Assembly (NCBI GenBank): GCA_029259745.1
Contig: JAJDEO010000042.1
Location: 62,001 to 126,000 of the forward strand
DNA from: Planctomycetota bacterium
Lineage (GTDB): Bacteria; Planctomycetota; B15-G4
Reading direction: 5' to 3'
DNA length: 64,000 bases
Below the pieces are notes generated by a model, which was not told the origin of the DNA, ran no database searches, and saw only the letters and a list, made by a program, of their open reading frames with translations. Positions 36,704 through 46,103 of the stretch are shown here, one piece after another. The translations under genes were made by a program, and so were the position numbers. Numbering within the stretch: the stretch's first letter is position 1; every line of letters begins with the position of its first letter.

Positions 36704-38629
36704 GTGTTCGGAGCCTTGTTCATCAGAGTCATCGTCGCCACGACCGTCCTCGCCTCGGCGCTCATCGCGGCCGAAGGCGACCGCGTCCTCCTCACGGACG
36801 GCCGCCAGATCGAGGGCAAGCTTCTCGCGGAAACCGACGACCAGGTCACCCTCGAGATCAACGGCGTCGAGATTCCGATCCGTCGCTCGCTGATCGACGA
36901 GGTCTACCCCGCGATCACGGACGACTACGAGCCCAAGAACGACAAAGAGCGCAAGTACCTCGAGCGTGGCTTCGTGCTCTTCGAAGGCAGCTGGATGTCG
37001 AAGAGCCGCTACGAGAAGGCGCTCGAGAAGCGGCGCAAGGCCGAGGAGGAAGAACTCGCCGCGCTCAAGAAGGAACAGCAGTGGCGCCATCGCAAGAAGT
37101 TCGAGACGCGCTACTTCGCGATCGAGTCGAACTTCCCGCAAGACCTGCTCGACGAGTGGGTCATGCTGCTCGAGACGTACTACAAGTACTTCCGCGAGTA
37201 CTGGGGCATCAAGATCTCGCCGAAGGTCGCGAAGAACAAGATGCAGGTCTTCTTGTATCGCACGCCGGGCGACTTCTACCGCGTCACCGGCATGCGCCGC
37301 GGCGTGCTCGGGTTCTTCAACTCCGGCACCGGCGAGCTGCACATCTTCTTCGACAAGCGCGACCCGTACCTCTCGCAGACCGTCCTCTTCCACGAGTTCA
37401 ACCACCTCGTCACCTACCTCATCGGGCCCGACTTCCTCTACCCGATCTGGATGAACGAAGGCATGGCCGAGTACTACGGCACGGCCGACGTCGACGAGCG
37501 CGGAAAGTTCATCGTCGGTGCACAGCAGGACGGCCGACTCGTGACGATCTTCAAGGACAAGGCCGAGGACCGGCTCGTGCGCATCCCCGACCTCATGCTC
37601 ACGGAACGCGACTCTTTCGGTGCGCGCGAATACGCCTACGCCTGGTCCTTCTGTCACTTCCTCATGGAGCACGAGGACTACCAGAAGCCGTTCCGCGCGT
37701 TCTTCGGCAACCTGCCGAACAACGGTGAGCTGTCGACGACGAAGATCCCCTACGACTCGGGACGCGACACGCGCGACATGTGCGACCTCTACGACGTCTT
37801 CCAAGCCTTCGAGAAGCGCATGGGCGAAGACGTCGACGAGCTCGAAGCCGAGTGGCTGCAGTGGATCGAGCAGGCCTACACGGAGCTGAATCCGCGCGCC
37901 TACTACAGCGCGGCACAACGCGAACTCTGGGAGCCCAAGGAAGACGGCTCGCACATCGTCAAGGCCGTCGAGTACTTCGAGAAGGCCATCGAACTCGATG
38001 TCGACGACCCCGAGTGCTACCGCCAGTACGCCGAGCTGCTTCGCAAGGGCGGCGTCCGCGAGAACAGCTACTCCGCAGAGGTCATCGACGAAGATCCGGC
38101 GCGCGCCTACGAACTCATCAAGCGGGCCATCGAGCTCGATCCGCTCAACCCCTTCTACTACCTCGAGGCCGGCGGGATCCTGATCATGGAGTCCGACCTG
38201 CTCGATCCCGAAGCCGCCTACGCGATGGCCGAGACGGGCAAGGCCCTGGGGCCGAAGAACACGCAGGTCGAGGAGGTCTATGAGGAGCTGATCCAGGTTA
38301 TTGAAGAAGGCCGCGACATGATCCGGCGCAAGGCCGAGCGCGCCGCCGAGATCGCGGCGTCGGATGAGCGCATCTGGTTCGTCGTGCCGCACTACTTCGA
38401 AGGCGAAGAGCCGCCCGAGCGCATCGAGGATCTCAGCACCGAGGATCTCAAGGCACTCATCGCGGCCGGCACCGTCGACGGCCTCGACTGGGTCTTCCAG
38501 GCCTCGCGCCCGGTTGACGAAGAGACCGGCGAGCTCATCGCGGGCACCGAGCCGTGGGAGCTCGACTACGTCCCGCTGGCCGACATTCCTGAGTTTGCCG
38601 CAGACCTCGAGGCCGCTGCCGGCGGTTGA
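36704..38629 (+). CDS. secreted DUF1570-like metallopeptidase with TPR-like and GYF-like domains
   Basis: The 641-residue protein has four parts. A GTG start is followed by a short signal peptide (residues 1-20). A small beta domain at 22-65 (VLLTDGRQIEGKLLAETDDQ) resembles the SH3-like module at the N-terminus of many planctomycete exoproteins. A charged coiled-coil segment follows (95-125). The gluzincin core has HEFNH at 230-234 and the third-ligand Glu252 in MNEGMAEYYG. Helical repeats with TPR character follow (about 410-530). The last ~80 residues (RIWFVVPHYFEGEE to the end) look like a GYF_2-type domain (WVFQAS, PWELDYVPLADIPEF). It is tandem with the previous gluzincin gene and probably a co-functional envelope peptidase. 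Confidence 0.8.
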   Translation: MFGALFIRVIVATTVLASALIAAEGDRVLLTDGRQIEGKLLAETDDQVTLEINGVEIPIRRSLIDEVYPAITDDYEPKNDKERKYLERGFVLFEGSWMSKSRYEKALEKRRKAEEEELAALKKEQQWRHRKKFETRYFAIESNFPQDLLDEWVMLLETYYKYFREYWGIKISPKVAKNKMQVFLYRTPGDFYRVTGMRRGVLGFFNSGTGELHIFFDKRDPYLSQTVLFHEFNHLVTYLIGPDFLYPIWMNEGMAEYYGTADVDERGKFIVGAQQDGRLVTIFKDKAEDRLVRIPDLMLTERDSFGAREYAYAWSFCHFLMEHEDYQKPFRAFFGNLPNNGELSTTKIPYDSGRDTRDMCDLYDVFQAFEKRMGEDVDELEAEWLQWIEQAYTELNPRAYYSAAQRELWEPKEDGSHIVKAVEYFEKAIELDVDDPECYRQYAELLRKGGVRENSYSAEVIDEDPARAYELIKRAIELDPLNPFYYLEAGGILIMESDLLDPEAAYAMAETGKALGPKNTQVEEVYEELIQVIEEGRDMIRRKAERAAEIAASDERIWFVVPHYFEGEEPPERIEDLSTEDLKALIAAGTVDGLDWVFQASRPVDEETGELIAGTEPWELDYVPLADIPEFAADLEAAAGG

Positions 38630-38755
38630 GAAGGCAGCCCGTTCCATCGACAATGGCCGAGCGCCCCCCGCCAATCCGCGGGGATTTGAAGATTTGTGCT
38701 CCCGTCCGCCGATGAGACAGGCGAGTCTGTCCTCTCGTCCCGCCCGAGTCACGCG

Positions 38756-39814
38756 ATGACCCCGTCCACGATCTGCCCGCCACATATCGCCCGCGCGCTC
38801 GGGCTCGTGCTGGCCTGCCTGCTCCTCGGGGCCTGCGCGACGCCGCCGCCCTCGCATGTGGCCCGCATCTGGCCGCAGGGCGCACAGGGCGCGCCCGTCC
38901 TGGGCCTGTCGACGGAGGACGGCGTGCTCGTCCTGGCCGACCCGAGCTACAAGCTCGGCGACCTCTTCGACATGCAGTTTCCGGTCGGGAACTCGCGCGT
39001 CGACGACCACGGCGAACTCATCCGCATCAACGACAACCTGGCGATCATCATCCCGCTCACGTCGCGTCTGGCCGAAGGGCGCTTCGCCGAAACGCCGATG
39101 ACGGAGCTCGAGCAGCTCTACGTCGCGGTGCGCGACGAGGACGACGAGCCCGTGATGGAAGAGGTGACACGTTGGCGCAACGGCGCCCACGGCGACCTGA
39201 TCGTCATTCCAGACGACGACGCCTACGACTTCGCGGCGCGCTACTCCGGCGCCGGCGTCTACGTGAATCGATACGACCGCTGGCAGATCGTCGGAGTCCT
39301 GTCGGGGTTGGTCGTCGAGGACAGTGAGCCGCAGCCCGACGAAGAGTCCATCGCCGCGGTCGGCTTCATCGGCCTCGACGAAGTCGCACGGCTTGTCGCC
39401 GACCGGGAGAACTACCTCACCCGCGAGGAGTACCCGATGCGCCCCGACTTCGAGTTCGGCGTGAAGCGTCAAGCCGGCGACATCGACATCGATGACTGGC
39501 GCACGATGACGGCCAAGCCGAAACCCAAGACCGGCACGCCACCGAAGAAGGCCGCGGCCAACCCGTTCGAGGCCCTCTTCGGGACCCCACAGCCGACGAA
39601 CACCGCGACGCCGCCAGCACCACAGGGCAAACCCGCCGATGCCGGCACGCTCGACTTCCTCGAGCTCCTGCAGCGCGAAGCCGAGCGCGCCAGCGGTGGT
39701 ACTGGTACCGACGTCGATACCGACGACGCTGACGCGGACGGCAGTACCGATGCTGACGAGGCCCCCGCAGAGGACGACGGGGACGACCAACCTGCGGGCG
39801 ACGGACAGGCGTGA
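38756..39814 (+). CDS. lipoprotein with degenerate trypsin-like domain and acidic tail
   Basis: The 352-residue lipoprotein has the lipobox LLGA-C27 after a hydrophobic stretch. Residues 30-215 are beta-rich. ARYSGAGVYVNRYDRWQIVG followed by VLSGLVV resembles the SGG-x-x...W-x-I-V-G-V-x-S-G block around the nucleophile Ser of trypsin-like peptidases, here with GDSGG reduced to RYSGA. No clear catalytic His/Asp pair is visible, so it may be inactive. From residue 250 the chain is a Pro/Lys linker, then an Asp/Ala-rich low-complexity tail. The stop overlaps the GTG start of the next gene by 4 bp, so the two are translationally coupled. Confidence 0.65.
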   Translation: MTPSTICPPHIARALGLVLACLLLGACATPPPSHVARIWPQGAQGAPVLGLSTEDGVLVLADPSYKLGDLFDMQFPVGNSRVDDHGELIRINDNLAIIIPLTSRLAEGRFAETPMTELEQLYVAVRDEDDEPVMEEVTRWRNGAHGDLIVIPDDDAYDFAARYSGAGVYVNRYDRWQIVGVLSGLVVEDSEPQPDEESIAAVGFIGLDEVARLVADRENYLTREEYPMRPDFEFGVKRQAGDIDIDDWRTMTAKPKPKTGTPPKKAAANPFEALFGTPQPTNTATPPAPQGKPADAGTLDFLELLQREAERASGGTGTDVDTDDADADGSTDADEAPAEDDGDDQPAGDGQA

Positions 39815-42336
39815 CGCGAGCGTCGCCGCTGCTGCGAGGCGCCACGGCCGCCGCCGTGGTCGCGACGTTCGGCGCCGGCGCCCTGGCGGCACTCGACGTC
39901 CCCTCATGGGCTGAACGTCACGGTCTGTCGAACTTCGGCCGCCCGCCCGAGCTGGGGCTCCTCTCGCTCGCCGTGGCAGCCGCCAGCGCGGGATGGCTGC
40001 TGTGGCCCGCGCCACGCGCACGCCGGTCTGTCGCGCAGCTCACCACGCTCCTGCTGCTCAGCGCGACGCTGCTCGGGTCGCGCGTGATCCCGAACGACGA
40101 CGCGCTGCGACTCGCGCTCACGGCCACCACGCTCTGGGCCGCCGCCCCGTGGTTGTCCTGGCGCAGGCCGAGTACGCTCATCGGCGCCGCCGCGCTGCTC
40201 CTCGCAGGCCCCGCGCTCGCCGCAACCCAGTACCCCCACGGCGGCCTCGTTTGGCTCACGCACATCGCGCCCGTCGCCGCGCTCGCGGTCTGTCTGCCGG
40301 CAGCCTTCGACTCAGCCCGAGTGCCGCTCCTCACGCTCGTCGTCAGCGCGGCACTGGCAGGCTTGGCATCCGCGTCCAGCTATCCGATCGCCGCCGCGGC
40401 GCTCGACATCCCGCTCGGCGCACTCCTTTCCACACGCCTCACCGTGCTCGGGTTGCACCCCAACCTCGCCGTGCCGCTGCTCGCCGTCGCCGCGACGCTT
40501 GGTATCGCCGCGTTCGCCCAGGGGCCGCGACGCGCCGGCGTCGGCGCCGCCCTGCTCGTGGTCGGCGCGACGTTGCTCGCCGTTCGCTCGCGGACAGGGC
40601 TCGCCGTGACGGTCGTCGGTGTCGGGCTTTTCCTCGCCTGGCGTTGGGCCGCCAAACGGGAGCGTCTCGCGCGCGCCGCGCGCCTCGCGTGGGTCGCGCT
40701 CGTCGCCGCGCTGCTGCTCGGAACGCTCGTCCCGGCCACGAACTGGACGAGCGGAACGATCACGACGCAGTCGGCGTCGATGACGTCGAAGGCCGTCACG
40801 TTCCGCTCGGCGATGTGGGAACTGGGACGCGCGAGCTGGGCCGCCGCCGACTGGCACGGCCACGGCCCCGGCACGCTCTACGAACAGGGCACAGTCGCGC
40901 GTCCGGGGCGCTACGACGGCATGACGAAGAGCGACCACCCGCATAGCATCGTGCTGCTTGTCGGTGGCGCCCTCGGCTTCCCCGGCCTGCTCGCCCTGGC
41001 CCTGCTGTTCGCCTGGACGACGCGCCCGCCGCGCCGGCACCTCGGTGAGGCCGACGCGGCACTCGCCTGCGCCGCCGTCGCGCTCTGGGCCGCCAATGCC
41101 GCCGACCTCGGAGGCGCGATCAACACGCTCTACCCGGCCCTGGCCTTCGTGCTGCTCGGCTTGCGCGACGTGCGCAACGACGACTCCGACGCCGCGTCGC
41201 CGTCGGCACTGCCTGCTCGCCTGGTCGGCGGCTTGTCTCTCGCGAGTCTTGCCGTCGTCGGGATCGTCCTTTCCGCACAGCGGCGCGCCGTCCACACCGC
41301 CAGCGAGCAGCTCGCTCACCTCGACGACGCCGAGGCCCGCAGCGAGGCGGGCGACATGCTCGACGACACGCTCGCGCGGGCCGCAGCGCTCGTCCCCACC
41401 GACCCCGGCGTGCCGATGCTGCGCGCGCAGCTCGCCGCCCGCGCGAGCCGGCCCGCTGAGGCCCTCCAGCACATCGACGAGGCCCTCGCTCGCTTCCCAC
41501 GCTCGGCCATGCTGCAACACCAGCGCGCCATGGCGCTCTGGCTCGCGGGAGGTCCTCCGGCCGAGATCGACGCGGCTCTTGACGCCGCCATCGCCCTCGA
41601 CGCCTGGGGCCCCGACACGTGGCGGCGCCACATCGATCGGGCGCGCATCGCGTCCGGCGCGAGCGAGCCCGACGTCGCTCGTCGCGCGATCGCCGCCGCT
41701 CTCGTCTCGAACCCCGAGGCCGCCGCGGACATCCCGCTCATCGAGGTTGCGGGCCAGCGCGTCTTCACGCCCACCGGCCCGGGCGGCGCGCGGATCCCCG
41801 TCGACGCCGTGCGTGCCGACCTCGCCGCCATGCGTCTCGCGTGGGAGGACCGCGACCCCGCGTACGCCACGCGCTTCGCGCTGCGCGAGGTCGAGGTGCT
41901 GCGTGCCATCGGTGACTTCGAGGGTGCCGATGCCCGCGCTCAGGAGATGGACGTCGGCAACTCCGGCGTGGCGCCCTACTACGAACACCTGCTGCGCGGA
42001 CGAGCCAGCGCGTCGGCCGGTCGCCACGACGAGGCGGCCGAGCACTTCGCGCAAGCCAATGCGCTCTACAGCACGTCAGCGCAAGCGAAGTCGCCGGGCC
42101 AGCTCGACGGCCTCGTGCTCACCGAGGAACTCGAAGCGCTCAGTCATGCCGAGGCACTCGACGCCGAGGGTTTCGCCGAACGCAGCGCACTCGTCACGGA
42201 CATCCTCGGCGACCTGCGCTTCCGCACGGCCGAGTACCGGCGCTGGATCGACGCGCGCCGGCGCGTCGCCGAACGCACGGGTGACGTCGCCCTCGCCGCC
42301 CGCCTGCACGACGCGCTCGGCTACCTCGAACGCTGA
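39811..42336 (+). CDS. O-antigen-ligase-like membrane protein with C-terminal TPR region
   Basis: The 841-residue protein starts at a GTG overlapping the previous stop. About ten transmembrane helices occupy residues 10-450. The central region holds the Wzy_C/O-antigen ligase-type segment: ALLVVGATLLAVRSRTGLAV, and then a large loop with WHGHGPGTLYEQG and SDHPHSIVLLVGGALGFPG, whose H-x-x-x-H/N pattern is typical of WaaL/Wzy/PilO-type ligases. The last ~350 residues are tetratricopeptide-like helices (LRAQLAARASRPAEALQHID). Relatives ligate polysaccharide to lipid A, or glycan to pilin/protein; which applies here cannot be told. Confidence 0.78.
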   Translation: MTRASPLLRGATAAAVVATFGAGALAALDVPSWAERHGLSNFGRPPELGLLSLAVAAASAGWLLWPAPRARRSVAQLTTLLLLSATLLGSRVIPNDDALRLALTATTLWAAAPWLSWRRPSTLIGAAALLLAGPALAATQYPHGGLVWLTHIAPVAALAVCLPAAFDSARVPLLTLVVSAALAGLASASSYPIAAAALDIPLGALLSTRLTVLGLHPNLAVPLLAVAATLGIAAFAQGPRRAGVGAALLVVGATLLAVRSRTGLAVTVVGVGLFLAWRWAAKRERLARAARLAWVALVAALLLGTLVPATNWTSGTITTQSASMTSKAVTFRSAMWELGRASWAAADWHGHGPGTLYEQGTVARPGRYDGMTKSDHPHSIVLLVGGALGFPGLLALALLFAWTTRPPRRHLGEADAALACAAVALWAANAADLGGAINTLYPALAFVLLGLRDVRNDDSDAASPSALPARLVGGLSLASLAVVGIVLSAQRRAVHTASEQLAHLDDAEARSEAGDMLDDTLARAAALVPTDPGVPMLRAQLAARASRPAEALQHIDEALARFPRSAMLQHQRAMALWLAGGPPAEIDAALDAAIALDAWGPDTWRRHIDRARIASGASEPDVARRAIAAALVSNPEAAADIPLIEVAGQRVFTPTGPGGARIPVDAVRADLAAMRLAWEDRDPAYATRFALREVEVLRAIGDFEGADARAQEMDVGNSGVAPYYEHLLRGRASASAGRHDEAAEHFAQANALYSTSAQAKSPGQLDGLVLTEELEALSHAEALDAEGFAERSALVTDILGDLRFRTAEYRRWIDARRRVAERTGDVALAARLHDALGYLER

Positions 42337-42352
42337 GCGCGAGCGCGGCCAA

Positions 42353-42489
42353 CCCGGCGTGTTCATGGATGATCTACTGTGGCGCGTCTGCGCAGGCAGG
42401 GCTGTGTCGAACGGTATTTTCGATGCTCAACGAAGCGTCACTTCGCCTCCGCGTCGAACGCGTCGATCATCCATGAACAACCCCGGCTA
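42353..42489 (-). repeat. extragenic repeat, copy A, with perfect 15-bp terminal inverted repeats
   Basis: TGTTCATGGATGATC (42360-42374) and its exact reverse complement (42465-42479) bound a 120-bp unit. CCGG-containing flanks extend it on both sides. On the minus strand it begins TAGCCGGGGTTGTTCATGG, with TAG being the stop codon of the membrane-protein gene that ends at 42487. The left end matches the right end of the copy at 63628-63774 at about 25 of 30 positions (TTCATGGAYGATCTMCTGYGG). It fills the whole interval between two convergent genes. It encodes no protein and resembles a MITE or bacterial extragenic palindromic element. Confidence 0.7.
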
Positions 42490-44358
42490 CTCGGCGAGAC
42501 GCTCGAGCGCCTCGCTGACCGCGCCGCGCAACGAGTGATAGCCAGGCGCCGCGTCGGCGCGCCGGAGCAGCTCGCGCGCCCTGTCCGTATCACCAACACG
42601 CGCGGCGAGCAGTCCCGCGAAGGCGAGTGTGCGCCCATCGTCGGGTGCCACGCGGAGCGCGTCGTCGAGCACGCGACGCGCGGCATCGACGTGTCCGCCG
42701 CCCGCGAAGAGCACGGCCTGCGCGACCTCGACCAGCGGCTCGTAAGCCACCGGCAATCCGAAGAGCGAGCGGCGCGGCGGTGTCGACCCGCGCGCAGGCA
42801 ACTCGCCGCGCGCGAGCACGAGTTCGAGACTGTGGTCGCCGAGCCAGGCCGTGGGCACCGAGTCGTTGCGGACGAAGACGGCGTCGCGGCGACCGAGGAA
42901 GACCAGCGTCCAGTCGCGGTCGACGAAGAGCGCGACCGACAGCGGCGTCGCAGCGCCGAGCAGGGCCACGGAGAGGTCGTAGCGCTCGACGATCTCACCG
43001 AACGCCTCGGGGCGCTGCTGCGAGACGGCGGCCATGACGTCCTGCAGGTACGCCGTCGTGTAGCCGTGGGTGTTGCCGTCCGTAGCCGCGGCCTGGGCGG
43101 GATAGCGCGCCCCCGTGAACGCGCTGCCGAACGAGAATGACGTGAAGACCGTCTCGCGGTCGCCGAGATGTTCGGCGATGAAGTCGATCGCGCCGTCGGG
43201 GTAGGCGATGGCCGAGCGTCCCCAGCCCCAGCGCCGATCGAGCCCATCGTGGATCGAGATGTGGTCGCTGACCTCGCCGTACGTCACGAGTGCGGTGAGA
43301 CCGAGCGCCGCGGCCGTGCCCACGAGACGCACGCGCCGGCGCGCTGCCGCTGCACCCAGCATGCGCGTCGTGGCGGCAGCGGCAAGCGGCGCGACGACGA
43401 CGGCAAACGGCGACATGTTACGCCGCAGTGAGAGCGTCAGCGCACCGAGGCCGAGCGCGACGAACAACGCCGACCACGCATCGGCGCTGCGCGGGCGCCG
43501 CACGACGTCAGCGATCAACACGGCGCCCGAAAGCGGCAACAGCACGAAGAACGCGAGCCGATCGTAGGGCCCGCGCGGGTCTTCACGGAACGTCGGCAGG
43601 AACTCGATGATCGACGACGTGTAGAAGTCGTAGTGCGCCGACAGATCGGACAGGATCCCGATCGGGTGATGGGCACCGCGCCAACCTGACGGATTGACGA
43701 AGCACGCACCGACCAACGCGACGGCGAGCAGGGCCAGCGAGCGCGCGCGCCGACGGTCGTCGCTCGAGCCGAACAGGTGCCCGACACTCACAGCCGCGAC
43801 GACGAGCGGCCCCAGCGTGAAGTAGCCGTGGACGTTCACCCACACGACCTGCAGCGCGATCAACCACCACGGGACCCTGTGTCGGCCAGGGACGAGGAGC
43901 GCCCAAGCTACGAGCCCCACGAAGACGAGGCTCACGAGGTCGGGGCGGAAGAAGAGCCGCGCGCGTGTCGCCACGAGCCCGAGGACACAGAGCGTGAGCA
44001 ATGCCGCCGGACCGGCGCCGCGCGCGCGTGCGAGCAAGCCCATCAGCGCCGCCAACGCGACCACGAGCACGAGTCGCGCGACGAGCACCGCGTCGAGCCC
44101 GAGCCCGTCGTGCAGCACGTGGGCCAGCACCTGGAAGAGCCACTTGTCGGCCACCATCGGATGATGCTGGTGGATGTGCGAGAGCACGTTCGTCGTCGGC
44201 ACCTCGCCGTGCTCGACGATCCACTCGCCCGTCCGCGCGTGTAGCGGAAGGTCGAGGTTGTGGACCTCGAAGCAGGCGGCGATCGCCGCGAAGGCGAGCA
44301 GCACCCAGAGCCCCCAACGGGCGGACTGCGGGACGATGGCGGGCGAAGTCGAACTCAA
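42487..44358 (-). CDS. polytopic membrane protein, GT-C-like, with short TPR-like tail
   Basis: The 623-residue protein has a first transmembrane helix at residues 15-28, then a periplasmic loop DLPLHARTGEWIVEHGEVPT and VADKWLFQVLAH. This pattern (W/D-x-H-x-R-T-G-E-x-I followed by W-L) recurs in uncharacterised GT-C-like membrane proteins. About ten further hydrophobic segments follow. The soluble C-terminus ends with helix pairs (VDAARRVLDDALRVAPDD, DTDRARELLRRADAAP) of TPR type. I place the start at a TTG (44358), because no ATG or GTG lies between the upstream gene's stop and the first membrane helix; this is uncertain. Its TAG stop lies in a repeat element. Confidence 0.68.
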   Translation of the reverse strand: MSSTSPAIVPQSARWGLWVLLAFAAIAACFEVHNLDLPLHARTGEWIVEHGEVPTTNVLSHIHQHHPMVADKWLFQVLAHVLHDGLGLDAVLVARLVLVVALAALMGLLARARGAGPAALLTLCVLGLVATRARLFFRPDLVSLVFVGLVAWALLVPGRHRVPWWLIALQVVWVNVHGYFTLGPLVVAAVSVGHLFGSSDDRRRARSLALLAVALVGACFVNPSGWRGAHHPIGILSDLSAHYDFYTSSIIEFLPTFREDPRGPYDRLAFFVLLPLSGAVLIADVVRRPRSADAWSALFVALGLGALTLSLRRNMSPFAVVVAPLAAAATTRMLGAAAARRRVRLVGTAAALGLTALVTYGEVSDHISIHDGLDRRWGWGRSAIAYPDGAIDFIAEHLGDRETVFTSFSFGSAFTGARYPAQAAATDGNTHGYTTAYLQDVMAAVSQQRPEAFGEIVERYDLSVALLGAATPLSVALFVDRDWTLVFLGRRDAVFVRNDSVPTAWLGDHSLELVLARGELPARGSTPPRRSLFGLPVAYEPLVEVAQAVLFAGGGHVDAARRVLDDALRVAPDDGRTLAFAGLLAARVGDTDRARELLRRADAAPGYHSLRGAVSEALERLAE

Positions 44359-44432
44359 CGCGGCGGGTCGAAACGAGGGCGGAGCGCGCGATCGTAACCG
44401 GACGTCTTGCGGCGCGACGAGTCTTCCGCGAC

Positions 44433-46100
44433 TCAGTTGTCGAGTCGGATGCGCAGCTCGTAGCGCCCGTAGCGATGGATCTTGTTCTTGCTCGACACCG
44501 TGATGCGCCAAAGACCGGTGGTGTCGATCGTGACGCCTTTGATGGCCGCGTTGCGCCCCGTGCCGGAGTTGTCGTCGGTGAGCAGCGTTTTCCCGTTGGG
44601 TCGCGCGAACGCAAGGAACGGATCGACTTGCGTGCCGGCGTCCCAGAGACCGTCGGGATAGCGCGTCTCGATCGTCACCCGCTGGCCCTGCTCGAGCCAG
44701 ACGACCCACTCGTCACGGTCGCCCGTGCCGGCGCCGAGCCCGACGCCGCCCACCTCGGGCGCCTCGCCCTTGCTCTGGTAGAGCGTGCGAACGCCGCTCC
44801 ACTCGGCGCTGCTCGTCGGCGCAGGGAGCACCGTGACGCCCGTCGTGAAGGGCGACTCGGCCGCGTCGTCCCAGAAGACGAGCGAGCTGAGACCGAAGAC
44901 GTCCTGCAGCGCATCGGCGCGCGGGGCGGCGGCGTGCGTCTTCAGCCAACCGTCCCAAGCGTGGTTCATCGTCACCTGCTTGGCACGTCGCACCGGCCCC
45001 GTGAACACACGCCACCAGGCCTCCGTCGCGGAGATGCCGTCGCTGCCGATCAGCACGCTTGCATCGAGCGCGTCGTCGTCGACGCCGGGCGTGAGGTCGG
45101 GGGTGTTCTCGTCGTCGATGAGGTCGTGGAGGACGCACGCGACAGCAACCTCGTCGCAGGCACCCATGGCCGTGAACGTGTACGGCGCCGCGTTCTCGAG
45201 TCGCAGGCGGAGCTGCACGCCGCCCGTCAGAGCGGCCCCGTCACAGTCGAGATACATGGCCTCGCGCCCGAGCGAGTTGAGCACGGCACCGGCGTAGAAC
45301 GTCGCGTAGCCCTCGCCGAAGGAGAGGCGCGGGTCTTGGTCGCTGTGACCGAACACGTGCGGTCCGCCGGGGTTGTCGCTGTCGCTGTAGACGTTGTGCA
45401 CGAGGTGACCGAGTTCGTGCAGGATCACGGCGTCGTCGAAGCCGTCGTCGGTGGCGATCCACGCCCGTCGATTGAGTGCAAAGGACCCGAGCGCATTGGG
45501 CCAGACCACCTGGACGGAACGGCGCGGCGAGGCCGAACGTGGCTCGGCGAGCGCAAGGTCGAACGCCGCGACGCTCATGTCGAAGACGTTGAAGGGATTG
45601 CCTTCGTCACCGAGCACGGAGATGGCATCGACGACGACGGGCGGGAAGTCGGCGTCTGCGTCGGGGGCGTGGTCGAAGAGCGTCGACGTGTACGCCGACC
45701 ACTGCGTGCCATTCGGCGTCGTCACGCGAATGCGCGGATAGGGCGAGATGATCTTCGTGTGGTTCTTGGTCGCCGCGTCGATGCGGGCGACGAGGTTGCG
45801 CGTCTTCTTCGAGCGACACGGCACCTCGAAGCTGCCGTCGAGCGCCGTGGCTCCGCGCCCCACGACCTTGCCCGTCGTGGCATCGACGATGAAGACGTCG
45901 GCGCGCCGCACGGGCAGCGTCGGGCGTGCGCCCGTCCAGCCGTCATACGACCAGGCCTTGTCCTCGTAGCGCACTTCGCCACGGGCGATGAAGTCGGGCG
46001 TCTTCGCTCCGGCATGAACGGGCGTCGCTTGAACGACGAGCGCCAACAAGACACACAGCAACGCCGCGACGGCGCCGCGATTCCCCTCGATCTCCTGCAC
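44433..46100 (-). CDS. secreted zinc metalloprotease, paralogue 1
   Basis: The 555-residue exported protease has a signal peptide in residues 1-30 (HA-GAK). A small beta domain at 38-125 (DGWTGARPTLPVRRADVFIV, GRGATALDGSFEV) looks like a CarboxypepD_reg/CNA-B fold. The catalytic site is HELGH at 228-232 with Glu263 in SFGEGYATF as the likely third ligand, 31 residues on: a gluzincin arrangement. The C-terminal 100 residues (VDPFLAFARPNGKTLLTDDN, TTGLWRITVSSK) form a PPC-type (bacterial pre-peptidase C-terminal) domain. It starts with GTG 3 nt after the companion gene. The same order and domains recur in the neighbouring pair, so the two arose by duplication. Substrate unknown. Confidence 0.85.
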   Translation of the reverse strand: MQEIEGNRGAVAALLCVLLALVVQATPVHAGAKTPDFIARGEVRYEDKAWSYDGWTGARPTLPVRRADVFIVDATTGKVVGRGATALDGSFEVPCRSKKTRNLVARIDAATKNHTKIISPYPRIRVTTPNGTQWSAYTSTLFDHAPDADADFPPVVVDAISVLGDEGNPFNVFDMSVAAFDLALAEPRSASPRRSVQVVWPNALGSFALNRRAWIATDDGFDDAVILHELGHLVHNVYSDSDNPGGPHVFGHSDQDPRLSFGEGYATFYAGAVLNSLGREAMYLDCDGAALTGGVQLRLRLENAAPYTFTAMGACDEVAVACVLHDLIDDENTPDLTPGVDDDALDASVLIGSDGISATEAWWRVFTGPVRRAKQVTMNHAWDGWLKTHAAAPRADALQDVFGLSSLVFWDDAAESPFTTGVTVLPAPTSSAEWSGVRTLYQSKGEAPEVGGVGLGAGTGDRDEWVVWLEQGQRVTIETRYPDGLWDAGTQVDPFLAFARPNGKTLLTDDNSGTGRNAAIKGVTIDTTGLWRITVSSKNKIHRYGRYELRIRLDN

Positions 46101-46103
46101 GGA

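Noticed and set aside
36572..40021. 1149-codon open frame on the minus strand
   Set aside because: It lies antisense to three well-supported genes (gluzincins, lipoprotein), is Arg/Val/Asp-rich without motifs and has no ribosome-binding site. High GC content keeps the antisense frame open.
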